Source of the DNA: an uncultured Prochlorococcus sp.
Lineage (GTDB): Bacteria > Cyanobacteriota > Cyanobacteriia > PCC-6307 > Cyanobiaceae
NCBI GenBank assembly: GCA_902634515.1
Contig: CACPKH010000010.1
Coordinates: forward strand, 1 to 43,805
Reading direction: 5' to 3'
Length of the DNA: 43,805 bases
Of the stretch, positions 28,166 through 38,090 are shown piece by piece (the first letter of the stretch is position 1; each line of letters opens with the position of its first letter). The notes beneath the pieces are model-generated. The model saw nothing but the letters and a program-made list of their open reading frames with translations. It was not told the origin of the DNA and did no database searches. The position numbers and the translations under genes were made by a program.

Positions 28166-29167
28166 TTAGAAAAGACAGTCTCTAAATGCATTTTTAGGGA
28201 TTGCTCCTTTTTTTAGTAAAGCTTCAATTGCTAAAATCTTACTAAATAAATCAATTAAAAATTTAGTTGATTTTCCTTTTATTTGTTTTCGCATGACATA
28301 AATTCTTTTTGGATTGGCAATTCCTGCTTGCTTTGCAATCAAGTTAACGTCACGTTGCTGTTCACTTTCTAATAAGCTTACCCATAGTAATCCTCTGATT
28401 TGGCTTGATAGTGTTGCAATGATTTTAAGGGCTGGCTCGCCTTTATCCAATAAACTATCAGTTCTTGAAATAGCTTTTGCATAGTTTCCTTCTAATAAAC
28501 AATTCCCAATTTCTAATGAGTTTGTTGTTATGCCTTCAATTAACTCACGCACTGATTTCCCTTTAATGATTATTTTTTCATTTATCCCGATATCTTTTTT
28601 TAGTTTTGATTCTTCTAATAAAGCAAGCTTTTTTAATTCTGAAACAATCCTATTACTATCATTACCAATTGATTCAATTAGGTAATTAATAGCATCTTTT
28701 TCAATTTCTAGATTTAGTGATGCAGCAATTTTTTCTACTAATTTTTGTTGTCCAGTTATATCCCAAATACTGGGCAATTCAAACTTATGTTCAAAAGCTT
28801 TTTGTGATTTAATTAAATCTTGAATTAGCTTTGTAGTTTTTAATCTTTTATCTGGCTTATTATTATTAATTAAAAGTAAATGTGTTTTTTCTGGGATTTG
28901 TTTGGCTATTGATTCAAACTTCGAGGCTAGTTCGATTGAGCATCCATTAAGAAATGGACTTTTTTTTAGGAGAATTAATCTTCCTCCGTTTCCTAAAGGA
29001 GGGGTTAGAGCTTCTTCTAAAGCTTGGTTTGCGAGTGAACTATCTTGACCATCTAGTCTACTAAGATTAATACTTGCCCAGTCTGGATCAATGATTTTTT
29101 TAATTAAAAGATCAATTGCTCTTTCGCTAGATCCATGATCTTCACCCCATATTAAATGTATTGGCAT
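28166..29167 (-). CDS. holA: DNA polymerase III subunit delta
   Basis: HolA is the clamp-loader subunit that opens the sliding clamp. The 333-residue protein is poorly conserved, as usual for this family. It has the expected pattern: I-H-L-I-W-G-E-D at the start, L-L-I-N-N-N-K-P-D near the Walker-B-like position, and the C-terminal helical domain (A-L-K-I-I-A-T-L-S-S-Q-I-R-G-L). L-I-E-S-I-G-N-D in the middle matches the L-x-x-x-x-G-x-D segment typical of HolA. It lies 58 bases upstream of lysC on the same strand. Together with dnaX (12.9 kb) the window has two clamp-loader genes. Confidence 0.88.
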   Translation of the reverse strand: MPIHLIWGEDHGSSERAIDLLIKKIIDPDWASINLSRLDGQDSSLANQALEEALTPPLGNGGRLILLKKSPFLNGCSIELASKFESIAKQIPEKTHLLLINNNKPDKRLKTTKLIQDLIKSQKAFEHKFELPSIWDITGQQKLVEKIAASLNLEIEKDAINYLIESIGNDSNRIVSELKKLALLEESKLKKDIGINEKIIIKGKSVRELIEGITTNSLEIGNCLLEGNYAKAISRTDSLLDKGEPALKIIATLSSQIRGLLWVSLLESEQQRDVNLIAKQAGIANPKRIYVMRKQIKGKSTKFLIDLFSKILAIEALLKKGAIPKNAFRDCLF

Positions 29168-29229
29168 TTCAGTATGATTGTTTACTTGCGGGGTTTATGC
29201 CTTAAACGAATCTTTTATTTGTTGAAAAA

Positions 29230-29868
29230 TTGAAATCAATTGACCATCCAATTTTCAAGGAAAGCATTCGTTATATACAGGATAGGCTTGGTTATACAGG
29301 ATTAGATGATTTACAGCAACAAGTTCTTGAAAGATTGATTCATACCAGTGGTGATTTTGGTATTCAGTCTTTGTTGAAGTTTTCCAATGGTGCTTGTCAG
29401 GCTGGAATATTGGCTCTTAGAGCAGGTGCACCAATTATTACTGATACTTTTATGGCATCTGCAGCAATAACTCCTATGGCTTCTAAAACACTGAATACTT
29501 CAATATATTGTGCTTTGGATTGGGTCTCTAATCAAAATCAGGCTGAAGGAGAAGGCCTTACCAAAACGGCTAGTGGAATGAAAAGTGCTTATATTGAACT
29601 CTCAAATGAATTTAGGGATGCACGATCACCCATAGTTGTTATAGGCAGTGCGCCATCAGCATTAATATCATTACTAGATTTAATTGAGAATGATTGCTTT
29701 TCTCCTAATTTAATTGTTGGAATGCCTGTAGGTTTTATTGGAGTTTTAGAAAGTAAAAGGCGTCTATCTCATGCAAAAGTTAATCAGATAAGTATTAAGA
29801 GTAATCGAGGAGGGGCTGCACTTGCAGCTGCTTCAATAAATGCTTTATTAAGGGCTTCAATTAAATGA
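29230..29868 (+). CDS. cobH: Precorrin-8X methylmutase
   Basis: CobH/CbiC moves the C-11 methyl group of precorrin-8X to C-12, giving hydrogenobyrinate or cobyrinate in corrin synthesis. The 212-residue product has family markers: G-A-P-I-I-T-D-T-F-M after the N-terminal helix, the substrate pocket V-V-I-G-S-A-P-S-A-L, and V-G-M-P-V-G-F-I-G. The catalytic histidine is probably in the early I-H-T-S-G-D segment. The only near start is TTG 29230, since no ATG lies close. It stands alone, away from other cobalamin genes, as is common in picocyanobacteria where these genes are scattered. It is convergent with mutS. Confidence 0.93.
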   Translation: MKSIDHPIFKESIRYIQDRLGYTGLDDLQQQVLERLIHTSGDFGIQSLLKFSNGACQAGILALRAGAPIITDTFMASAAITPMASKTLNTSIYCALDWVSNQNQAEGEGLTKTASGMKSAYIELSNEFRDARSPIVVIGSAPSALISLLDLIENDCFSPNLIVGMPVGFIGVLESKRRLSHAKVNQISIKSNRGGAALAAASINALLRASIK

Positions 29869-29874
29869 TTTAAT
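29860..29874. repeat. 15-base dyad across the cobH stop codon
   Basis: ATTAAAT and ATTTAAT flank a central G, and the cobH stop TGA sits at the centre. It is A/T only apart from that base. It resembles the stop-spanning dyads at other convergent junctions here but covers only one of the two stops. Confidence 0.25.
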
Positions 29875-29885
29875 GCTGCCAATAC

Positions 29886-32660
29886 TTAATCTTTATTTTC
29901 AAGTATTTGGAGAACTGTTTTTGCTTTATTAATTACTTTTTTAGGAACTCCTGCTAAACGTGCGGCCTCTATTCCATAACTTCTGCTAGCTCCACCAGGC
30001 ACTACTTTATGAAGAAAAGAAATATCATCTCCAGTTTCCTCAACAAGAACTTGAAAGTTTGCAATATTTTTTATTGTTTTTGAGAGGCTATTAAGTTCAT
30101 GATAGTGAGTAGCAAATATTGTTCTGCTTTGAATTTCCATGGCAAGAAATTCGCTTACAGCCCATGCAATTGATAATCCATCAAAAGTTGATGTCCCGCG
30201 ACCAATTTCATCTAAGAGAACTAAGGAATTATTAGTAGCTTGGTTAAGTATGTAAGCAGTTTCTGACATCTCAACCATAAAAGTTGACTGCCCTGTTGCC
30301 AGGTCATCAACTGCACCAACTCTAGTAAAAATTCTATCTGCAATACTTATTGATGCTTCTTCAGCTGGAATCCAGCTTCCAATTTGAGCAAGTAACTGTA
30401 TTAATCCAATTTGTCTAAGATAACAACTCTTACCACTTGCATTTGGTCCAGTAAGTATCACTAAATCTATTTTTTCACCAAGATTAATTGAGTTAGGTTC
30501 AAATTTCTTTTCTACTAACATTTGTTCTACAACAGGATGCCGGCAGTTTTTAATATTGATTTTTCTTGAAGAGCCTTTTTCTAAAATTGAGGGTGGAGAA
30601 TAATTATTAGTTGCTGCAACTTCAGCTAGACTTGTAAGAGCATCTAATCCAGAAACAGATCTTGAGGCTTTTCTAATTTCTTGAGCATGATTGCCAACTA
30701 CTTTTCTAAGGTTGCAAAATAAATCATATTCACGTTGAAATGATCTTGCCTGCAATTGAAATATTTTTCCTTCTCTTTCTTTTAAGTCTGGAGTAATAAA
30801 TCTTTCTTCATTTGCTAAAGTTTGCCTTCTTATCCAGTGAGATGGAACATTATTTGCTTTTGATTTACTAACAGCTAAGAAATATCCAAAAGTTCTATGA
30901 TATTGAAGTTTAAGATTTGTATTTCCACTTAACTTTCTTTCAAGAATCTCTTGGCCTTTAAGCCATTCATTTTGATCGTCCAATTTATTTCTTATCCCAT
31001 CTAATAATGCATCCACACCATCATTTATTATGCCTCCTTCAGTAAGACTTAATGGAGGATTATTGATTAATTGACTTCTAATTAATCTTGCTAAATTTAT
31101 TAGCTCTTGATTGATATTACTTAGATCTTTTAGCCATGGAGGATAAATCAAAGGAAGTTTGTTCAGTTTTTGAGCGAGAAGAGGCAATCTTTCTATGCCA
31201 TCAGCTATTGCTATTAAGTCCCTTCCCCCTGCTTGGCCAGCTCCAGCTCTGCCTGATAGACGCTCAAGATCTCCCATTGCTCTCAATAACCTTCTAATGC
31301 TTTGTCTTAGAGCCCTTTGGTCAACTAACATACTTACTATTGATTGTCTTTCAAGAATTTCATTTGAAGTAATTAAAGGATTTTCGATCCAACGTCTTAG
31401 ACATCTTCCTCCCATAGCTGTAAGAGTCCTATCGATTGCCCAAAGCAAGGAACCTTGAAATTGGACATCCCTTTGAGTGCTTGTGATTTCAAGATTTCTC
31501 TTAGTTTGAGCATCAAGAATTAGTGCTTGAGATGACAAGGAGATTTGGGGTAAATCAAGAGGTATTTCCAAATAATCTTTATTGGCTTGATTTTTTGGGC
31601 TTGGATTGGTTTCTTTTAAATACGCTAAGAGTCCTCCAGCAGCCTTTGTTGCCATTACACATTCATTAATGCCAAGACCACTAAGTGTTTGAAGCTTAAA
31701 GTGTTTTTTTAGTGTTGTTTTCGCTTCTAGCAGAGTAAAAGCTGTCTTCTCAATTTGATTTATGTGAACATTTTTTGGCCACCAATCTTTTGGCAAATCT
31801 GGATCTAACGCTTCACAAATAATTTCTGATGCTTCTATTTTCAATAATTCTTGTTCTAAAGAATTAATATCAAAACCTTCTTTTGTTAAAAATTCGCCAG
31901 TACTGATATCTGCATTCGCAAGACCCCATTTAAAGGAATTCTTCTCAGGATTGGATACTATTGATATTGCTGCAAGCCAGTTGTTTTTCCTTGCATCTAG
32001 TAAACCTTCTTCTATTACTGTCCCAGGTGTCAAAATTCTTGTAATACCTCTTTTTAGAAGCTTTCCTTCTTTATTTTGTGAGCTTTCAAGTTGATCACAT
32101 AATGCGATAGAAAAACCTTTTTGGATTAGTGAGGAACAATATTTTTCTGCAGAATGATGAGGAATGCCTGCCATAGGTATTCGGCCAATTTTTTTGCCAG
32201 CCTCCTTACCTGTAAGCGTGAGTTCTAAAAGTTGAGATAAAAGAATTGCATCTTCAAAAAAACATTCAAAGAAATCGCCTAATCGATAAAGAAGAATTCT
32301 TTCTGGATTGGTTATTTTTAGTTCTACATAATGACGCATCACAGGAGTTAATTGATCGAGTTCTATTTGACTGTGATGAGACCAAGGGAGATTGTTTTTA
32401 TTTCGATCAGAATCTATTGATGAGATTGCATCAGATGATTTGGTGACTTCATCTTGTGATTGGACCTTTTTTCTTTCTCGAGGTCTTTGTTTAGCTTCTT
32501 TAGTTAGTTCTGAATCTGTGAAATCATCATTTGTGAAGTTTTTGTTGTTTTTTAATGAATTTTTAATTTCAGGAGTTTCCTGATTTTCTCCAAATAAACT
32601 CCCTTGCAGTGGTTCAGTTTCGGCAGTCATACTGCTTTTCTGACAATTATTAATTGGCAT
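29886..32660 (-). CDS. mutS: DNA mismatch repair protein MutS
   Basis: MutS recognises mismatches and starts repair. The 924-residue protein is long for the family. Residues 1 to about 95 are a polar, Lys/Ser/Asp-rich extension. The usual N-terminal domain then starts with [12 protein letters not shown] and the mismatch-binding stretch ([12 protein letters not shown]), which contains the F-x-E-like element. The ATPase domain has Walker A G-P-N-A-S-G-K-S (738-745), Walker [13 protein letters not shown] and H-Y-H-E-L. An ATG at residue 11 (T-A-E-T-E) is an alternative start. mutL is not in the window. It diverges from psbZ across a 129-base gap. Confidence 0.97.
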   Translation of the reverse strand: MPINNCQKSSMTAETEPLQGSLFGENQETPEIKNSLKNNKNFTNDDFTDSELTKEAKQRPRERKKVQSQDEVTKSSDAISSIDSDRNKNNLPWSHHSQIELDQLTPVMRHYVELKITNPERILLYRLGDFFECFFEDAILLSQLLELTLTGKEAGKKIGRIPMAGIPHHSAEKYCSSLIQKGFSIALCDQLESSQNKEGKLLKRGITRILTPGTVIEEGLLDARKNNWLAAISIVSNPEKNSFKWGLANADISTGEFLTKEGFDINSLEQELLKIEASEIICEALDPDLPKDWWPKNVHINQIEKTAFTLLEAKTTLKKHFKLQTLSGLGINECVMATKAAGGLLAYLKETNPSPKNQANKDYLEIPLDLPQISLSSQALILDAQTKRNLEITSTQRDVQFQGSLLWAIDRTLTAMGGRCLRRWIENPLITSNEILERQSIVSMLVDQRALRQSIRRLLRAMGDLERLSGRAGAGQAGGRDLIAIADGIERLPLLAQKLNKLPLIYPPWLKDLSNINQELINLARLIRSQLINNPPLSLTEGGIINDGVDALLDGIRNKLDDQNEWLKGQEILERKLSGNTNLKLQYHRTFGYFLAVSKSKANNVPSHWIRRQTLANEERFITPDLKEREGKIFQLQARSFQREYDLFCNLRKVVGNHAQEIRKASRSVSGLDALTSLAEVAATNNYSPPSILEKGSSRKINIKNCRHPVVEQMLVEKKFEPNSINLGEKIDLVILTGPNASGKSCYLRQIGLIQLLAQIGSWIPAEEASISIADRIFTRVGAVDDLATGQSTFMVEMSETAYILNQATNNSLVLLDEIGRGTSTFDGLSIAWAVSEFLAMEIQSRTIFATHYHELNSLSKTIKNIANFQVLVEETGDDISFLHKVVPGGASRSYGIEAARLAGVPKKVINKAKTVLQILENKD

Positions 32661-32789
32661 AGTAAATGCGATCTTGCATTTTGGATGTGAAGCCTCGCGA
32701 CAACCATTGTCATCTTTTTTAGAAAATGTCTTTTTGCATGGGACAATTAGGCAATTGAAAAGAGCTCTTGCTCCATCGCTCCATTCCCT

Positions 32790-32987
32790 ATGCAGTTAAT
32801 TAGTTCTGTCGCCATTAACGCTCTTCTCTTCGCTTCATTATTATTGGTTGTTGGTGTTCCGGTTCTTTATATGACCCAAACCAATCCTCAAGACCGTCGC
32901 AATAGTGAAATTAAAAAGATTGAGATTATTGGTGGTGTTTGGTTTCACCTTGTTCTTGTGAACGGTTTGCTTTCTTACTTTGTTTGA
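32790..32987 (+). CDS. psbZ: Photosystem II protein PsbZ (Ycf9)
   Basis: PsbZ is a two-helix thylakoid membrane subunit of photosystem II near CP43, involved in antenna interaction and photoprotection. The 65-residue product has two hydrophobic helices (about residues 5-28 and 42-62) separated by the polar loop [12 protein letters not shown]. The second helix is preceded by G-G-V-W-F-H-L-V. This matches PsbZ in length and motif. It shows that the source is an oxygenic phototroph. It lies 59 bases upstream of ribH on the same strand, a gap that holds three small inverted repeats. Confidence 0.95.
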   Translation: MQLISSVAINALLFASLLLVVGVPVLYMTQTNPQDRRNSEIKKIEIIGGVWFHLVLVNGLLSYFV

Positions 32988-32991
32988 ATTT

Positions 32992-33038
32992 GCACACTCT
33001 CCGTGCGAAGCTAGAACTAGCTAATTAGGCATTTTGCC
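32992..33038 (+). repeat. Three consecutive small hairpins between psbZ and ribH
   Basis: The gap contains GCAC/GTGC (32992-33006, 7-base loop), AGCTAG-AA-CTAGCT (33009-33022) and GGCA-TTT-TGCC (33028-33038). They follow one another directly, 5 bases after the psbZ stop, and end 8 bases before the ribH ATG. They may protect or attenuate the psbZ transcript or control ribH translation. No poly-T tract follows. Confidence 0.4.
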
Positions 33039-33046
33039 AAGAATAA

Positions 33047-33526
33047 ATGGTTTCAATTGAAGGGCGCTTTACTGATGCGTCTGGTATCAGAGTAGGAATC
33101 GTTGTAGCTAGATTCAACGATTTAATTACCAATAAACTCTTAAGCGGCTGTATTGATTGCCTAGGAAGACATGGTATTGATATATCTGATTCTAGTCCTC
33201 AATTAGATATAGTCTGGGTTCCTGGTTCATTTGAATTACCAGTAATTTGCCAATCACTCGCAAGATCGGGAAAGTATCAAGTTTTAATTACACTGGGAGC
33301 TGTTATCAGAGGCGATACTCCTCATTTTGATGTAGTAGTAGGGGAAACTAGTAAAGGCATTGCCTCAGTTTCAAGAGATACAGGTTTGCCAATAATTTTT
33401 GGTGTTTTGACAACTGATACTATGCAGCAGGCTTTAGAGAGAGCTGGTATAAAAAGTAATCTGGGATGGAGTTATGCATTACAAGCTCTTGAAATGGCTT
33501 CTTTAATGAAAGCACTTAATTCATAA
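33047..33526 (+). CDS. ribH: 6,7-dimethyl-8-ribityllumazine synthase
   Basis: RibH condenses the pyrimidine intermediate with dihydroxybutanone phosphate to make lumazine, the precursor of riboflavin. The 159-residue product has the family motifs R-F-N-D-L-I near 22-27, V-P-G-S-F-E-L-P near 58-65, and [12 protein letters not shown] with the catalytic H93. It ends with the normal helical segment ([11 protein letters not shown]). It stands between psbZ and tRNA-Gly; other riboflavin genes are not here. No FMN riboswitch is visible in the 59-base upstream gap. Confidence 0.96.
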   Translation: MVSIEGRFTDASGIRVGIVVARFNDLITNKLLSGCIDCLGRHGIDISDSSPQLDIVWVPGSFELPVICQSLARSGKYQVLITLGAVIRGDTPHFDVVVGETSKGIASVSRDTGLPIIFGVLTTDTMQQALERAGIKSNLGWSYALQALEMASLMKALNS

Positions 33527-33615
33527 ACCATTATTAATTTCAATATTTAATTGACCATTACCCCTTTTTTAAGGCATGCTGCTTTGAACAAGGGTAAATT
33601 CACCTTTTGTATTTT

Positions 33616-33687
33616 GCGGATGTAGCTCAGTGGTAGAGCATCTCCTTGCCAAGGAGAGGGTCGAGAGTTCGAATCTCTTCATCCGCT
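33616..33687 (+). tRNA. tRNA-Gly (anticodon GCC)
   Basis: A 72-base cloverleaf is visible. The acceptor stem GCGGATG pairs with CATCCGC over seven base pairs. The D-loop region reads AGCTCAGTGGTAGAGC. The anticodon stem CTCCT/AGGAG encloses TTGCCAA with GCC at its centre. The T arm is GAGAG-TTCGAAT-CTCTT. The discriminator base is U, as expected for bacterial tRNA-Gly. CCA is not encoded, so it must be added after transcription. It lies 89 bases past ribH. Confidence 0.97.
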
Positions 33688-33841
33688 TTCTTTAATGGGC
33701 TTGTGAATTATTGCTTTTATTATTTTTTAAATCATTTCTAGGATTAGTTTCTTTAGTAATTTCTTCATTCTTCTAATTCTGATATCTCTTTTTCTAAAGC
33801 CTTGGATCAAAAGATTAGTTTGAAAAACTTATAAATCTTAG

Positions 33842-33864
33842 AAAATTCTATTAGTTAAATAGAA
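33842..33864 (-). terminator. Intrinsic terminator of the GNAT gene
   Basis: Read on the minus strand, TTCTATT and AATAGAA form a perfect 7-bp stem with a 5-base loop (33846-33864), followed by TTTT (33845-33842). It starts 8 bases past the acetyltransferase stop. The 185 bases between the tRNA and this gene otherwise hold only AT-rich sequence with no convincing ORF. Confidence 0.45.
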
Positions 33865-33872
33865 CATAATAT

Positions 33873-34367
33873 TTATATACTTTTCAAAAGCGCATTATTT
33901 TTGATTAGCAATTTTTGATCTTCTTTATTTGAAAAACCAATTTGTTTATAAAACTCAGTCCCATGAGTTGTCATGAGATAAACACGCTCAACTTTTTTTA
34001 TTGCTTTCATTGATAAAAGCGCCTCAACGACTTTTCTTCCTAGGCCTTGGCCTTGCACATCATCTGCCACAACGATATCCCATAGCACGGCTCGATAGAT
34101 CTGATCGCTTGTTGCTCTTCCAAAGCCAATCATTCGTTTCCCTCGCCAAAGACTTACAACTACTGTGCTACCAGATAATAATTTTCGAAGATTTTTCAGA
34201 TTTCTTTTTTGAGCCCAGAAAGCATGCTCGTCAAAAAGCTTTTGTAATTTTAATAAGCCTTTTGATGGTAGTAAATTGGGCCCTAGCCCTAAGATTCTTA
34301 AACCAGGGGCTCCTGGAGCATGCTTGATTAGTCTTAGGCGTGTCATTGAACCAGATTTATTAACCAC
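33873..34367 (-). CDS. GNAT family N-acetyltransferase
   Basis: The 164-residue protein has the acetyl-CoA-binding core of the GNAT superfamily. Motif A is V-A-D-D-V-Q-G-Q-G-L-G-R-K-V-V, with the Q-x-x-G-x-G loop that grips the CoA pyrophosphate. The preceding strand is Y-R-A-V-L-W-D-I-V-V, and motif B is Y-L-M-T-T-H-G-T-E-F-Y-K-Q-I-G-F. The N-terminal 60 residues include L-P-S-K-G-L-L-K-L-Q-K-L-F-D-E. This pattern recalls small plastid/cyanobacterial GNATs, but the substrate (protein, amine or metabolite) cannot be read here. It is divergent from secA. Confidence 0.88.
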   Translation of the reverse strand: MVNKSGSMTRLRLIKHAPGAPGLRILGLGPNLLPSKGLLKLQKLFDEHAFWAQKRNLKNLRKLLSGSTVVVSLWRGKRMIGFGRATSDQIYRAVLWDIVVADDVQGQGLGRKVVEALLSMKAIKKVERVYLMTTHGTEFYKQIGFSNKEDQKLLIKNNALLKSI

Positions 34368-34368
34368 A

Positions 34369-34398
34369 TTGATATTTGGATTTTATATAAGAGATAAT
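34369..34398 (+). promoter_or_regulatory. Candidate sigma-70-type promoter of secA
   Basis: TTGATA (34369-34374) and GATAAT (34393-34398) each match five of six consensus bases with an 18-base spacer. They lie in the gap divergent to the GNAT gene and about 87 bases before the secA ATG. In AT-rich DNA such matches also occur by chance. Confidence 0.35.
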
Positions 34399-34484
34399 TG
34401 ATTTATAGCGCTTAATACTAGTTAGACGAACTTTTTTTGTCTCTGTTAGTTAGGCTGAATAAAATTCTTGCTAATTTTGAAATT

Positions 34485-37337
34485 ATGCTCAAGCTTTTGT
34501 TGGGAGATCCCAATGCTCGCAAGCTGAAGCGATATCAGCCAATTGTTACTGATATAAATCTCTTAGAGGACGAAATGATTCCTTTGAGTGATGAAGAACT
34601 TCGATCTAAAACATCAGATTTTCGAAATCTTGTAGAAAAGGCCTCTTCTCTTGAAAAGCAACAAGAATTGTTAGATGAGCTGCTTCCCGAAGCTTTTGCT
34701 GTTGTTCGAGAAGCAAGTAAAAGAGTTTTAGGAATGCGACATTTTGATGTTCAATTAATTGGTGGAATGGTTTTGCATGAAGGTCAGATAGCTGAAATGA
34801 AAACGGGAGAAGGAAAGACATTAGTTGCAACTTTGCCTTGTTTCTTAAATGCACTTACTGGTAGAGGAGTGCATGTAGTGACTGTGAATGATTATCTTGC
34901 AAGACGTGATGCTGAATGGATGGGACAAGTACATAGATTCTTAGGCTTATCAGTTGGTTTAATTCAGCAAGATATGAATCCCCTTCAAAGAGCTAAGAAT
35001 TATGAATGTGATATTACTTATGCTACAAACTCTGAGCTTGGTTTTGATTACTTAAGGGATAATATGGCTAGTGATATCAATGAAATTGTTCAGAGAAAGT
35101 TTCAATTTTGCATAATTGATGAAGTCGATTCCATATTGATAGATGAGGCTAGAACTCCTTTAATTATTTCTGGACAAATTGAACGTCCACAAGAGAAATA
35201 TCAAAAAGCTGCAGAAGTTGTTTCATCTTTAAAAAGAGCAGCTGAAATGGGTAAAGATGGAATTGATCCAGAAGGTGATTATGAAGTAGATGAAAAGCAG
35301 AGAACTTGCACTCTTACAGATGAGGGATTTACAAAATCTGAAGAACTTTTAAGTGTTAGTGATTTATATGATCCTAAGGATCCATGGGCTCATTATATTA
35401 CTAATGCTTTAAAAGCTAAAGAGTTATTTATTAAGGATGTTAATTATATAGTGAGAAATGGAGAAGCAGTAATTGTTGATGAATTTACAGGGCGAGTTAT
35501 GCCTGGTCGTCGATGGAGTGATGGTCAGCATCAAGCTATTGAAGCTAAGGAAGAATTAAATATTCAGTCTGAAACTCAAACTTTAGCTTCAATTACTTAT
35601 CAGAATTTCTTTCTTTTATATCCAAAACTTGCTGGCATGACAGGTACGGCAAAGACAGAAGAAGTTGAATTTGAAAAAACATATAAACTTGAGACAGCAG
35701 TGATACCAACTAATAGGCCCAGATCTAGAAATGATTGGGTTGATCAGGTTTATAAAACTGAATCAGGAAAATGGCGAGCTGTTGCGAATGAAACTGCAGA
35801 TATTCATAAAAAAGGTAGGCCAGTATTAGTTGGCACTACTAGTGTCGAGAAAAGTGAGCTTTTAAGTTCTCTTTTAGAGGAGCAAAAAATTCCTCATAAT
35901 CTTTTAAATGCTAAGCCTGAAAATGTTGAGAGAGAAGCAGAAATAGTCGCTCAGGCTGGTAGAGCTGGTGCTGTCACTATTGCCACTAACATGGCAGGGC
36001 GAGGTACAGATATTATTCTTGGTGGTAATAGTGACTATATGGCTAGGTTAAAGTTAAGGGAAGTCCTTTTGCCAAAATTAGTTAAACCTGAAGATGGACA
36101 TAAACCTCCTGTTCCATTACAACGTCGTAGTGAAGCATCAGGTGGTTTTGGGGATGAGAGTCTTGGCAAGAAAATTGAGAAAATTAATGCAATTAGTAAT
36201 TTATATCCTTGTGTATTGACAGATGATACAGAGAAATTACTTATTGATTTAGAACGACAATTAGTAAAAGATTGGGGAGATAGGAAATTAACTTCTATAG
36301 AGCTTGAAGACCGTATTTCTACAGCAGCAGAAAAAGCTCCTACTGATGACTCATTGATTCAATCTTTGCGAGAAGCTATTAACATAGTTAGATCAGAATA
36401 TGATGTTGTTGTTAAACAAGAAGAAGTTCAAGTTAGAGAAGCCGGTGGATTGCATGTTATAGGTACTGAACGCCATGAATCACGAAGAGTTGATAATCAG
36501 TTACGTGGTCGAGCTGGTAGGCAAGGTGATTTAGGAAGTACGAGATTCTTTTTGTCCTTGGGAGATAATTTGCTTCGTATTTTTGGTGGTGAAAGAGTTG
36601 CTTCGTTAATGAATGCTTTTAGAGTAGATGAGGATATGCCTATTGAGTCAGGAATGTTGACTCGCTCTTTAGAAAGTGCTCAAAAGAAAGTAGAAACTTA
36701 CTATTACGATATTAGGAAACAAGTCTTTGAATATGATGAGGTTATGAATAATCAAAGACGGGCAGTTTATTCAGAAAGAAGAAGAGTTCTGGAAGGAGTT
36801 GGTCTGAAAAAACAGGTAATTAGTTATGGCGAAAAAACTATGCAAGAAATTGTATATGCTTATGTAAATCCTGAGCTACCTTCAGAAGAATGGGATTTAA
36901 AACAATTGTTGTCAAAAGTTAAGGAATTCGTTTATTTGTTAGATGATCTAAAACCAGAAGATTTAGAAGGTTTAGATATTGATGAATTAAAAGTTTTTCT
37001 GCAAGAACAATTACGTAATGCTTATGATATTAAGGAAAATCAAATAGAAGAGCAAAAACCTGGATTAATGAGAGAAGCTGAAAGATTTTTTATTCTTCAG
37101 CAAATTGATACTTTATGGCGTGAACATTTACAAGCAATGGATGCTCTTAGAGAATCCGTTGGTTTACGGGGTTATGGGCAAAAAGATCCATTAATAGAAT
37201 ATAAAAATGAAGGCTATGATATGTTCCTGGAAATGATGACGAATATGAGAAGGAATGTTATATATTCTATGTTCATGTTCCAGCCAGCTCCAGCTCCATC
37301 CTCAGAAGACAATATTAATGAAGATAATGATAACTAA
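34485..37337 (+). CDS. secA: Protein translocase subunit SecA
   Basis: SecA is the ATPase motor that pushes proteins through SecYEG at the plasma and thylakoid membranes. From the ATG at 34485 it has 950 residues and starts [10 protein letters not shown]. An in-frame TTG at 34437 would add 16 unlike residues. Walker A is [11 protein letters not shown], Walker B is [16 protein letters not shown], and motif VI is [11 protein letters not shown]. An insertion of about 80 residues around the second nucleotide-binding fold (G-G-N-S-D-Y-M-A to V-K-Q-E-E-V) is as in cyanobacterial and plastid SecA. The C-terminus lacks the cysteine-rich SecB-binding motif and ends in a short Pro- and Asp/Asn-rich tail, ending D-N. 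Confidence 0.98.
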   Translation: MLKLLLGDPNARKLKRYQPIVTDINLLEDEMIPLSDEELRSKTSDFRNLVEKASSLEKQQELLDELLPEAFAVVREASKRVLGMRHFDVQLIGGMVLHEGQIAEMKTGEGKTLVATLPCFLNALTGRGVHVVTVNDYLARRDAEWMGQVHRFLGLSVGLIQQDMNPLQRAKNYECDITYATNSELGFDYLRDNMASDINEIVQRKFQFCIIDEVDSILIDEARTPLIISGQIERPQEKYQKAAEVVSSLKRAAEMGKDGIDPEGDYEVDEKQRTCTLTDEGFTKSEELLSVSDLYDPKDPWAHYITNALKAKELFIKDVNYIVRNGEAVIVDEFTGRVMPGRRWSDGQHQAIEAKEELNIQSETQTLASITYQNFFLLYPKLAGMTGTAKTEEVEFEKTYKLETAVIPTNRPRSRNDWVDQVYKTESGKWRAVANETADIHKKGRPVLVGTTSVEKSELLSSLLEEQKIPHNLLNAKPENVEREAEIVAQAGRAGAVTIATNMAGRGTDIILGGNSDYMARLKLREVLLPKLVKPEDGHKPPVPLQRRSEASGGFGDESLGKKIEKINAISNLYPCVLTDDTEKLLIDLERQLVKDWGDRKLTSIELEDRISTAAEKAPTDDSLIQSLREAINIVRSEYDVVVKQEEVQVREAGGLHVIGTERHESRRVDNQLRGRAGRQGDLGSTRFFLSLGDNLLRIFGGERVASLMNAFRVDEDMPIESGMLTRSLESAQKKVETYYYDIRKQVFEYDEVMNNQRRAVYSERRRVLEGVGLKKQVISYGEKTMQEIVYAYVNPELPSEEWDLKQLLSKVKEFVYLLDDLKPEDLEGLDIDELKVFLQEQLRNAYDIKENQIEEQKPGLMREAERFFILQQIDTLWREHLQAMDALRESVGLRGYGQKDPLIEYKNEGYDMFLEMMTNMRRNVIYSMFMFQPAPAPSSEDNINEDNDN

Positions 37338-37356
37338 TTAAATAAATTAGTTATCA
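37328..37356. terminator. Bidirectional terminator-like hairpin shared by secA and cysE
   Basis: TGATAACTAATT (37328-37339) and AATTAGTTATCA (37345-37356) form a perfect 12-bp stem with a 5-base AAATA loop. The structure is symmetric about 37342. Reading inward, each strand spells GAT AAC TAA, which is Asp-Asn-stop of SecA on one strand and of CysE on the other. It is the strongest inverted repeat I found in the window. No long T tract follows. Confidence 0.65.
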
Positions 37357-38081
37357 CCTAGGAATTCAATTATTTCTCTATCTTTGAGACTTTGGGCTTC
37401 CCCAGATAATGTCTTATTTAACATTTCTCCTTTTGTGAGAGTTTTTAAGACGTTATTTAATGAATTGACTTGTGTCTCCAGCTCGTCAATCCTTTCCATT
37501 AGGTTTCTAATTACATTCGCCTCTGTATCAGGTAAAGCTGAATGAGCCAAAGGATTAATTCGTACGCCGCTTTGATGGACAACTCTTCCTGGTATACCAA
37601 CTACAGTACTGTTGGCTTCTACATCTCTAACAACCACTGAGCCTGCTCCAATTCTTGTATTTGTACCAACTGTTATAGAACCTAATACTTTTGCTCCAGC
37701 ACCAATTACCACATTTTCTGAGAGAGTGGGATGCCTTTTCCCATGATCTTTTCCAGTGCCTCCAAGGGTGACTCCTTGATAAAGAAGACATCTATTACCT
37801 ATTTCTGTAGTTTCTCCAATAACGACCCCCATCCCATGATCAATAAAAACACCTCTCCCAATCTTTGCTCCTGGATGTATTTCTATACCTGTTAAGGATC
37901 GGGTTAATTGGCTAAGAATTCTTGGAAATAAAGGTAAACCCATATTCCACAATCGATGACTAATTCTATGAAGAACTAGTGCTTGAAACCCTGGATAACA
38001 GAGGATTATCTCAAAAAGGCCTCTTGCTGCAGGGTCTCTTTCTCGAATAATGGCAAAGTCTGATTTAATTGTTTTTAGCAT
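37347..38081 (-). CDS. cysE: Serine O-acetyltransferase
   Basis: CysE acetylates serine with acetyl-CoA to give O-acetylserine, the acceptor for sulfide in cysteine synthesis. The 244-residue protein has the usual N-terminal helical domain (D-P-A-A-R-G-L-F-E-I-I-L-C-Y-P-G-F-Q-A) and then a left-handed beta-helix of hexapeptide repeats. Catalytic and substrate residues lie in I-D-H-G-M-G-V-V-I-G-E-T and G-G-T-G-K-D-H-G-K-R-H-P. After the beta-helix a tail of about 60 residues contains a heptad-like helix (L-M-E-R-I-D-E-L-E-T-Q-V-N-S-L), probably a short coiled coil. It lies 9 bases downstream of the GntR-type gene, so the two are likely an operon. Confidence 0.95.
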   Translation of the reverse strand: MLKTIKSDFAIIRERDPAARGLFEIILCYPGFQALVLHRISHRLWNMGLPLFPRILSQLTRSLTGIEIHPGAKIGRGVFIDHGMGVVIGETTEIGNRCLLYQGVTLGGTGKDHGKRHPTLSENVVIGAGAKVLGSITVGTNTRIGAGSVVVRDVEANSTVVGIPGRVVHQSGVRINPLAHSALPDTEANVIRNLMERIDELETQVNSLNNVLKTLTKGEMLNKTLSGEAQSLKDREIIEFLGDN

Positions 38082-38090
38082 TTCAATTAT

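Noticed and set aside
33688-33872. Small gene or second tRNA after tRNA-Gly
   Set aside because: Frames are broken by frequent stops on both strands, and no further cloverleaf can be formed.
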